In this document: piece after piece, positions 55,369 to 64,000 of the stretch
Layout: every line of letters begins with the position of its first letter
Numbering within the stretch: the stretch's first letter is position 1
Assembly (NCBI GenBank): GCA_030765055.1
Contig: CM060950.1
Location: 17,280,966 to 17,344,965 of the forward strand
Length of the DNA stretch: 64,000 nucleotides
Direction of reading: 5' to 3'
Source of the DNA: Mantis religiosa
Taxonomy: Eukaryota; Arthropoda; Insecta; Mantodea; Mantidae
Notes under the pieces: model-generated
Database searches by the model: none
What the model saw: the letters and a program-made list of their open reading frames with translations, nothing else
What the model was told of the DNA's origin: nothing
Made by a program: the position numbers and the translations under genes

Positions 55369-57240
55369 AGTTGGCACTACAGGCCATGTAGGTTCTTGCT
55401 CACCCTAACCACCCTCTTCCATTCTACTCGGTCCTCTGCTTTTCTTCTCCAGCCTTTAACCCCCAACTTTCTCAAGTCATCTTCTACATCATCTACCCAT
55501 CTTTTCCTGGGTCTTCCTCTTCTCCTTGTGCCATCCAGCTTTCCTATGCATATCTTCTTAAATATTGTAACGCGAGCGCTGGAACACCCTGTGAAAGCAG
55601 CTGGGAGCGGAAGACGGGGGAGGTCCGTGTTAGCTACGCCCTCCCCTCGTTTGTCTTATAGTGGTGACAGGCGGTGGTGACGGAGGAAAAACATGACTGT
55701 GCCGTCTGTTTCCTTACACCTGGTTCTCGATCTTTCTGTTACTGGAACAATCCTGTAAACACCAGAAGTCGGCGATATTCCTATATAAAGGGGGTTACAG
55801 ACAGACAGAGTTGAGTTGAGTTGGTCAGTCAGTTGGTTAGTGAGTGTGAGTGAGGAGACAGTCGCAGTTCTTGGTGTAAGAGTTAGTCAGTGACGTGTTA
55901 ATGAACGAGAAGATTGTGCAACGGAAGACTGTACGTAACTGGTATGTGCATCGGCGTTTATGTAATCGCGAGTACAAGTGAAATTGTAACGGACGAACTG
56001 GTGAATTGTAATTGTGTGCAGCAAGTAATTCTGTGTAATTGGCAAGAGTTTAACTGTAAGTCGGTGGAAATAAAGAACATTTTTGAGTGGTGAAATTGGA
56101 CTTTTCATTTCACGAACCCACAAAGTCACAATATATTGGTTTCCGGCATTCTCTGCACATGGCCAATCCTCCTTATTCTTTCTTGTTTAATTTTCACTAC
56201 TATATTTGGTTGTCCAAATAGGCACTGTAACTCCTAGTTTGTCCGCATTCTCCATCCGTCCAAGTCCCTTATCACTCCAAATATATTCCTCAAAATCTTG
56301 TTTCCTACCGTAACAACCACTGTTCTTCTCTGATTGTCAACACTCAGCTTTCTGAACCATACATTATTATTGGTCTCAGTACTGTTGTATATATTTGAAG
56401 TTTAGTGTTCCTACTGACGTTCCTTGATTTAAACATATTCTGCAAGGCATAGAAACATCTGTTACCACTTGCTATTCTTTCTTGAATTACCACTGATGTT
56501 TTATTATCTACTGTTGCTATAGATCACAGGTATTTAAATTTTTCCACTCTTTGATATTCTTTCTCATGTAATTTAACTGCAGGTTCTCTTCTTCTTGCAT
56601 CCCCATCACCTCCCATCTTCATATATTTGGTTTTACTAACCTTTACTACCAGTGCTAGATCCTGTGCTTTATCTTCTAACACTACTTAACTTTCCTCAAG
56701 AGCTCTTATATTCCTTGCGAGGATTGTCACATCGTCAGCATTGTACTGATCTGGAAAGTATGGTTCCTCCAGGGTTTATGGGTAATTGTCGGATTGCATT
56801 TTGCGGTGCTAAATTAAGCAGCAGTGTGGATAGTATATCTCCTTGTCTCAACCCCCTCTCCATGGTAAACATACCTGATAAATCTTGTTCCATTCTAACC
56901 CTGCATCTTGTCAATTCCATAGTCATTCATGCCAATCTCACCAGCTTCGGTGGTATTCTGAACTCTCTCATTATCTGATATATTTTAGCTCTATCCAGGC
57001 TATCATACGTCTGTTTAAAATCTACATACAGCTGATGAAGCTGTCTGTCATATTCATAAAACTTTTCCAGTATTTGTCGTAATATAAAAATCTGGTCTAA
57101 TGTAGAGCGTTGTTTCCTAAACCCTGATTGGTAATCCCCAAGTATCTTTTCTAACCAGCGCTCCAGTCACGTGGCAAGTATCTTGCCAAAAACCTTGTAA
57201 GTTCCATCTAGTAGTACAATCCTACGGTAATTTCCACACA
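55369..57240 (-). pseudogene. RTE-like LINE reverse transcriptase, split by a solo LTR
   Basis: Minus-strand frames give LERWLEKILGDYQSGFRKQR, STLDQIFILRQILEKFYEYD, LYVDFKQTYDSLDR, FTMERGLRQGDILSTLLLNL and ADDVTILARNIRALEE: reverse transcriptase blocks with FxxAFDxx-like (VDFKQTYDS) and ADD active-site motifs. Beyond the solo LTR (55566-56130) the C-terminus continues with RRRGRPRKRWVDDVEDDLRK and a stop near 55378, then the trinucleotide tail. The Tyr before ADD is lost and stops occur throughout, so it is inactive. The 5' part, including the endonuclease, is absent; the left boundary of the RT (57240) is a long AAT array. Arrangement and C-terminal motif fit RTE-type insect elements. Confidence 0.8.
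55566..56130 (+). mobile_element. Solo LTR 2 (565 bp), inserted in the LINE
   Basis: TGTAACGCGAG...AAAGTCACA, flanked by perfect 4-bp ATAT repeats (55562-55565; 56131-56134). TATATAAAG at 55792-55800 and AATAAA at 56069-56074. Its last 300 bp match solo LTR 1. Confidence 0.88.
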
Positions 57241-57679
<439 letters not shown>

Positions 57680-58082
57680 CTAATATGCGTAATCCTATCG
57701 TGCTCTCCACGTGGCAGCAATAAGCAGCAACGTCGCCTCTCTCTCCATACGAAATGTCAATCACTTTCTAAATTGGCAACCAGTATAAATATTTATTTTT
57801 TTGTTTGTTTCTTATCCTTCACTGGCTTACATGAAATTGTACACAAACCTTATGTATAGGTATACCAAGTGAGACTGCTGCCCCTACATATTTTTGAATT
57901 TATGCAACGTGCTAACTGGCTTATGTAACTTACCCTGACATGAATTCATAACACTGTATAGAGGAAATACAGATATCTCAATGTATAAGTGTTTTATGGG
58001 ACAGAATGCAATCGTTAAGTACGTCGATGTCAAAAACATATGGACTGGATTGGATTACGGTACAGAGGGAATTAGAAACTGC

Positions 58083-58533
58083 GATAAGTCTTGATCTATC
58101 GTACCTATGCCCCAAGTAGCGCATCCTCGGGAGGAAGGATAAGTTGAGATTAGACAGAGTACGACCGTTGCGAGGAGCCACGTCAGTGCACAGGGCAGGA
58201 AACTCCCCGGCAGACAAGCACAACCGGCATCCCACCCGCCATGTTCCGGAAACGGTTCCATCAGGGCGTGCTCGGGGACCGGAGGAAGAAGTTTTACTCA
58301 GAGCATATCATCCTGCTATGCACCGACGAGACACCCACCGACACTTCTACCCTGAAAGAGTTCACCAGAAGAGAGATGATATGAAATGATAATAGAGATG
58401 AAATGGAGGGACAGGAAATTCGGGGGATGTAATTAACTTCCCAGCATTTGCATGGCGATTCGGGAAAACCCCCGAAAAATCCATGGGTCAGGTAGTTCAG
58501 CCATGGGAACCGAACTCGGGCCTCTTTTATAGC
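58083..58533 (-). repeat. GC-rich repeat I, copy 2
   Basis: Matches copy 1 at 26438-27018 in the block GAGCATATCATCCTGC through GGAGGGACAGGAAATT and in GGGAAAACCCCCGAAAAATC; the tRNA-like region (GGGAACCGAACTCGGG on plus) is diverged. The preceding 57680-58082 shows nothing recognised. Confidence 0.65.
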
Positions 58534-58552
58534 ATTTATGTTATTCGAGTTA

Positions 58553-58978
58553 ATTGATGAAAATTAATCATTTCTTCATACCAGCCATGTATAGCATAAG
58601 GTTTTGGATAGAATGAACATGAAAAATTCAATGCCATGGCCGGGATTTGAATCACGGATCTCCTTGTTTCCGTCCAGTCGCTCTTACCCATTGAGCTACA
58701 TGGACAACTTGCCGTCATAACATTAAATTCTCCATTTGACTCGTATATTTCCCCTGTAGACCACTAGGGGTTCTTACATGCGAGATACACCGTTTGTGGT
58801 GACTTACTATCGTAAGTACTTAAGTCCCAGGCTTCATCATTTAGCTCTTATTATTTTAGTTAATTGATGCACACTAGCCGTATATAGGCTAAGGTTTTTG
58901 ATAGATAGAATCAACATAAAAAATTCAATGTCATGGCCAGGATTTGAACCATGGATCTTCTTGTTTCCGTCCAGGAAA
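58553..58978 (-). mobile_element. S2-related tandem copy, diverged
   Basis: Two direct, not inverted, S2 segments: AAAAATTCAATGCCATGGCC (58623-58642) and AAAAATTCAATGTCATGGCC (58919-58938), each with a tRNA-like box B (GATTTGAAT or GATTTGAAC). Shows that S2 monomers exist also as direct repeats. Confidence 0.75.
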
Positions 58979-59074
58979 TAACTTATATGTTATTTGACGA
59001 ACTCTTATTCTTTAGTATATATTAATATACACCACTGAAAACGCCCCTGAAGAAACAGTTATGCACAGAGGATC

Positions 59075-59580
59075 TACCCAAAAGTCCGACGACCCTGGCC
59101 TTCTTCTACCCGGGAGCGATGATTAACTCCGGGGCTCTTTCCATAGGGAAATATCTGATTTCTTAAAAAGCACCCCCCCCCCCGACCCATCGACAACAAC
59201 GTCAAGACGGAATGGAAGTGGACGCCACTTACGCACGTCAACCCCGCAGGGAAGACTACCGAAAACCTCGGTGGGGCCGCCTGGTGATCTGGCACACCTT
59301 CTACTGGCTCTGCAGGCTAGTACCTGGGACTTATCAGGCATCCCTCTACCCCTTCCGAGCGGTCATTGCCTGGCCGGAGGTACCCAATTTCCCTGGGGTG
59401 TCGGGAACACACTGCCCCCTCGAGTCCAACCCAAATCCGAATAACTCCCCGACGGGAGGGGCTCGGCAGTTCGGTCCGAGGTTTCTTTAGTAACGTCAGA
59501 GGTACCACGAGTGCTAAGGGTCCGCAGCGCTCGCACCACAGCAGTTGAGGGGGACGAATCCCCTCCTCTACGGGACCTCT
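59075..59580 (+). repeat. GC-rich dispersed repeat H, copy 3
   Basis: Same landmarks as H copies 1 and 2: GACGCCACTTACGCACGTCA, AACCCCGCAGGGAAG, GGTGATCTGGCACACC, CTCTGCAGGCTAG, GGGAGGGGCTCGGCAG, TCCGCAGCGCTCGCACCAC. Contains a C-run at 59170-59180. Confidence 0.78.
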
Positions 59581-61190
59581 GAAGCAACAGTCTTTCACAT
59601 TCATCGGTTGACTAAACAATTTGAAAACAAAAGGGCACTTCTACGCAGTGTGACCAATTGAATTTAAGCGGCCAGAAAAAAAAAGTTCATTGTACAGCCT
59701 TGTCAAGAAATTTTAAGAGGGATAATTTTCCTTCTGACACAAGCTGTGGCATATTTCAGCTCATAAAGTTATTGTAATGGCTGATACAGTTCTCTTATTT
59801 GGGTTAAAAGCACCAAAACGAGCTCCAAACTCTGTATGGAACTGCAAAAAGCGTGTAAAGATTCGAGGTGGTATCTGAGTTCTGCGATTACATATTCGTA
59901 TTGTAATTTCAGTTTGTCAGATAGCTTGGCCGAATGGTGTTACCACAGTTGCTTTACCACAGTGCCATTTCAATTCGGGTTAAAAATCCTTCGTACCAGG
60001 CTCAAGATGTTTAGGTATTACTCTTTGTTTTACATCTTTGGGCCAATAATTTGACAGCATGATACAAACAACATTTCTGATAACATCATAACTGTACAAA
60101 ATAAAATCATCGCCATCTTACAGAGCGCAAGAAGGTCTCTCCAGCATCTACCTAGGTACATGTGCTATTGATGAAGGAGGTGTCATTTTGAATATTTACT
60201 TCCCTGATGAAACCCACGTTCTTTAACAATTTATAATTCTGCTTACCCATAAACTTCAGACATTAAAGGTAACTCCTTTGTCTGTAGTGGAAGTGAAACA
60301 AGGTTTAGCGTGAAACAAAACTCGATAGATCTTGATAGCGTCGACACGCGTCCAAAAGTGCGGAAGTTATTTACGTAACACGGTTCACAACACCATAATA
60401 CGATCCAAATTATAAGGATAAACATGATACACAATTATTGGATGGTCATTCTTGTGACTATGGCCCAAAAGAGAGCCAATAAAAAATAAATAAATTAGTA
60501 TAATAAAATAGAGAAGTTAAACTCAGGGACAGAAAAAAATTGGAACCAAAAAAATTATATGTAAGTGTTAGCTTACAACTTCCGAACCTAACCTTTGCTT
60601 CACCACATTCCAGCACTAACCCAATCGTCCACAACCCACATATTCTGCCCAAGCATGTACTAGGTAAAACGTTCCTTTACAGCAGGGATGCTGACCCTAG
60701 AGCACGTGCTCGCTTCCCCTACAAATGTTATCCCCCCTCCTCCCCCTCCTCCTCCACCACCACCACCACCAGTGACAAAGTAACGGCAGACAGGCATACC
60801 ATAGGTAAACCGCGAACAAAATGCAGCTGGAGGCGTGATTTACCAAAACTGAAGCTCTCCAGCTTCCCCCTCTACCGCCATTTAGGCTGCCTCTCCTCTC
60901 CGCCATAGCGCAAGCTGCACTGCATTGGTTAGCGTATGGAGGGGAGGGAGTCATGTAATGCTTGGATGTTGAGGAGGGGAGATGACTGTGCTCGCGCATG
61001 CGCACACCGAACGCACTTTGTTCGCGGTCTATCTGTGGTCAGAGACGGACAGCCCTCGTAAAATACCTTCTAAAACTGGAAATACATACATTCATGACTC
61101 AATCAAACAATAAAGTTATTACAATAGAAGAAGAGTTTAATCTAACAATTTCTCATTCAATAAAACAGTTGCCAAATGAAAGGCTACACA
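59581..61190. other. No recognised gene; pyrimidine- and ACC-rich patch
   Basis: A GC-rich patch at about 60727-60775 has CCT/CCC and ACC repeats. Otherwise unassigned. The 122-codon plus frame at 60540-60908 is low complexity where it crosses this patch and shows no family motif. Confidence 0.4.
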
Positions 61191-62098
61191 CACGGTGTTC
61201 ATTTTTATCTGTAATTTTACCGCGCAAAATTTGACGTCATCAATTGCATCGCTGATGGAGCGAATTTATATACGATTCCCCTAGTGGCTTGCGATCGTAT
61301 TTGGTGTGCTGACAGCAGCTTTGAGGCCTCCTTCTACCGGCACGTAAATATACTATTTGAGAGGTAGGTCTGCCCGCGTAATATAAAGGTGCGTCATTTT
61401 GCCCGGTGCGTAGATACGATATCTGTGTTTAAAAAAATCTATATACTGCAATGCACTGCAAAGCTAATTATGCAGCCATAAAAGTATACCAAGAAGAATA
61501 TACGAAATGTTAAGTCAATTAACCTTATTTCACAATGAACATATGTTTTTCTGTTATAGTAGACATATATGCACATTGTAAACCTGTCGCATAAAATAGA
61601 AATATTTCAAATTGATCTCAATTCTTTTCTATCAGTCACAGTTTCCTCACAGTGTGACTTCATTACAAACCAGAAGATTAGCAGAACATGTTCTGGGTAT
61701 GAAAAATAAATTAGTGTTACAATATAACAAAGCTTTTATCCAAGTCCAGACAAGAAAATATCTCTAGTACATAGTCTTATGTTGCCATTTTCTTATATTT
61801 CCTTTCTGTCTTCGCCTTTAACACTGATTGTATTTCGACAAGATATGCTTGAGGCCTTTGTGTCATAACATTATTTATTGCTTCTAGAGTGTGATCAGTC
61901 ACTTTATAGCGTCCAGTGTCTCTCTCTTTGAGAATAAGTGATCCTGTATCTTGGAAATGGTTTATGCACCTATTGGTTTTAAAAGACATGAGGATACCAA
62001 CATTAATATACATTTTAATTAAGTGTGAGGATGACAAAAAAATTATATTGTATACTGATATGACGTAAGACGTTTATGTTGCAAACCAAAGTATGTCA

Positions 62099-62579
62099 GT
62101 GGAAATTAATTGCTCTTTCACACTAGCCGTGTGTAGGAGGCACTATGAAACGGTAGAGCCAGACTGAAAAATTCAATGCCATAGCCGGGATTTGAGCCAC
62201 TGATCTTCTGATTGCCGTCCAGCCGCTCTAACCATTTGAGCTACTATGGCCAACATGCCAACTGACTCGTATTTTTTCCCGGTAAACCACTAGGAGTTCT
62301 CATAAACACATGAGACAACCACCTTAATGGCGACTTACTATGCTGTAAGTACTTTAAGGCCCGGGCTTTATAGTTAACCACTATTAGGTACAATTAATGG
62401 AAATTAATTGTTCTTTAACACTAGCCGTGTGTAGGACGCACTATGAAACGGTAGAGCCAGACTGACGGCACGTTGGCCATAGTAGCTGAAGGGTTAGAGC
62501 GGCTGGACGGCAACCAGAAGATCAGTGGCTCGAATCCCGGCTATGGCATTGAATTTTTCAGTATGGCTCTATCGTTTCA
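62099..62579 (-). mobile_element. S2 hairpin retroposon, third complete copy, 11-bp target duplication
   Basis: AAAGTATGTCA (62088-62098) and AAAGTACGTCA (62580-62590) flank 481 bp, and the uninterrupted G copy 1 has AAAGTATGTCAATTTGACGG at this place. Two inverted tRNA-like segments with the same loop. The left-hand of them is longer; a deletion shortened the right arm. Confidence 0.9.
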
Positions 62580-62791
62580 AAAGTACGTCAATTTGTCGGT
62601 GCCTGGAAACTGTTGACAACATTACGCTCCGAGGAACTTGTCTAAATGCTAGATAGCGTTGCATAAACTTCTCTATGCAGCGGTTTAAATTATATTTATA
62701 TGTCGCACCAATTTTAATGCCGGTACGAAAGTAGCACTCAACCACGAAGACGCGGTGCTCTGTTCATATCCAGGGGAAGCTGGTTGTATTA

Positions 62792-63096
62792 CTGTCCTCC
62801 ACAGGAGTGATAGTCTCCGACGGCTGAGCCGCAGGGCTGTTGGCGAAGATTCCCACACTCTCCCTGGACAGGTTTATGACACCCCATGTCAGTTCAGTTA
62901 TGGACCATTCAAAATCATTCTGACGGCTTCTACTTTTGTGAATGAATCTCCTCAATTTTAGTATACAGAGTGAATAGGGCACATGTTTTTATAAGGGTCT
63001 GCTCCTTGTGTAAAAGAGGTGCCTTGCCACACACATTCGCTGTCCTTGTCCCACAGCACATTCCTTACAGGGACAATCTTTGCGTTGCTATACTAT
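62792..63096 (-). repeat. Dispersed repeat J, copy 2
   Basis: A 0.3-kb insertion in G copy 3, defined by comparison with G copies 1 and 2. Homologous in reverse to 7845-8135. The minus frame has 72 codons including TELTWGVINLSRESVGIFAN but the other copy does not keep it, so it is not treated as a gene. Confidence 0.65.
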
Positions 63097-63403
63097 AGTT
63101 AACAGAGCAACCACACTCCGAGCGCTGTAATTTGCTTACTATTCCACAAACATTACCGCTTCTTCTCCGTAGAGGCCACTATGATTTCAAGATAGACTTT
63201 CCAGTCAACTATGACGTGATTCTTACTCAATCGGAGGGCGGGAAATAACGAATAAAACTGAACACCGTGTATTTTCTGGACTAAACTCACTAAAGTTTTA
63301 GTTATAAGGGTTTCTAAAAGCTCTTGTTTTAAACAGAGCTCTGGTCAAGATAAAAGATCTTCATGTCTGTATTGTAGTCGACTGTAAACAGTGTCAATGC
63401 TCT

Positions 63404-63489
63404 GTATGTAACCTGCCATTATACTGCATCCTGAATATGCAATACATCAGCATATTCAGGATGCAATGTAATGACAGGTTAATGCATAC
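63404..63489. ncRNA. Hairpin resembling a miRNA precursor
   Basis: AACCTGCCATTATACTGCATCCTGAATATGC region (63410-63440; core GCATCCTGAATATGC) pairs with 63450-63480 across a 9-nt loop AATACATCA, 28 of 31 positions complementary. Read on the minus strand two of the three mismatches become G-U pairs. GTATG/CATAC extends the stem past a small bulge. Size and shape fit an insect pre-miRNA; a small fold-back transposon is the alternative. Confidence 0.4.
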
Positions 63490-64000
63490 ATTTATGCTTC
63501 TGAACATTGCTTGTAAGATATAATTTCATGCAGTATATTCCTCTGTATTTCCCATGATAAGCATGCATAAATTAGCTTAAACTGAGCTCAAACCGAGAAT
63601 TTAAACATTTTGGACCCATGTTTATATAATCTACTTTCATTGTCTACCAGTAGAGAATATTTCTCTAAGATTTCAGCATACCTTTTTGTTACCTCTATCA
63701 GTCTTGTCTTGTTTGCAACAGAAAACTAATTGTTCACAAGAAGGAAAAAACATGTTTTAAATGTATTTTTCATTGTAATATCATTTATACATTGTTTAAA
63801 CTTAATAATTTATTTTAATTATTAAAAACTAATCGTTAGCAGAAAAAATATGATATAATCACAAAAGCATAAAAATACATATTCCTTATACATGGGTGGT
63901 ATTCTGTTATGAAACTATTACACACAGGAACACTTACATGTAGCTCTACATATAAACACTTGCATAAATGTTACCTAATTTCCAGAATAATTAAACAGGT
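63490..64000. other. No recognised feature
   Basis: AT-rich DNA to the end of the window. Confidence 0.4.

Larger units (their letters stand above)
61191..63269 (-). mobile_element. G element copy 3 with nested S2 and J
   Basis: Ends CACGGTGTTCATTTTTAT and AAAACTGAACACCGTG; right flank TA (63270-63271), left flank CA, presumably a mutated TA. The minus ORF at 61777-62037 (RCINHFQDTGSL; end KYKKMAT) is the conserved G ORF. Two insertions: S2 at 62099-62579 and J at 62792-63096. Confidence 0.88.

Noticed and set aside
60540..60908. 122-codon ORF as a gene
   Set aside because: Its middle is a low-complexity Pro/Ser/Thr tract from a CCT/ACC repeat; no domain or splice context.

Overview
This window is eukaryotic, almost certainly from an insect with a large, repeat-rich genome. 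The evidence is one host gene with spliceosomal introns, a fatty acyl-CoA reductase of the insect type, set among dozens of decayed transposons, tRNA-derived SINEs and long microsatellites. A cockroach or related blattodean fits the mix of elements, but that is inference; the sequence does not name the species. There are no bacterial genes, operons, CRISPR arrays or intact RNA genes.

Layout. The only convincing host gene is on the minus strand at the left edge. It shows two in-phase coding exons (5614-5812, then 645-893) separated by a 4.7-kb intron; the rest of the gene lies beyond position 1. The intron is a stack of mobile DNA: an LTR retroelement 5' end (LTR 3866-4352, an eight-unit 71-bp array built from its tRNA-Lys primer binding site at 3219-3810, and a decayed reading frame), a mariner element inserted in that frame, and a solo LTR. 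From about 7.8 kb to the end the window is a mobile-element graveyard.

Recurring families, named here for convenience: a DD34D mariner (four copies, 1757, 18494, 24799, 31776; the last keeps the reading frame apart from two stop codons); F, an IS630/Tc1-mariner-type element with 19-bp terminal repeats (at least seven copies); G, an element with termini CACGGTGTTCA that keeps only a DNA-binding domain ORF (three copies); four solo LTRs of one LTR superfamily, three of them at ATAT targets; SINE families S1 and S3; S2, a roughly 490-bp retroposon with inverted tRNA-like arms (three copies with 11-12-bp target duplications plus partial copies); H, a GC-rich 0.5-kb repeat (three copies); I and J (two copies each). 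Single elements include a Tc1-like transposon, a hAT, a THAP-domain element with terminal repeats, a Harbinger remnant, a Penelope-like fragment, a Mutator-type fragment, three non-LTR retrotransposon fragments, and an element carrying an unnamed ORF family.

Insertions are heavily nested and many borders can be read to the base: Tc1 in F, mariner and H in F, SINE in mariner, LTR in G, LTR in LINE, S2 in F and in G, S1 in F. These give a relative order of activity. The most unusual observations are the amplified primer-binding-site array, the hairpin-forming S2 retroposon, the ATAT-targeted solo LTRs, the THAP element, and a miRNA-precursor-like hairpin at 63404-63489.
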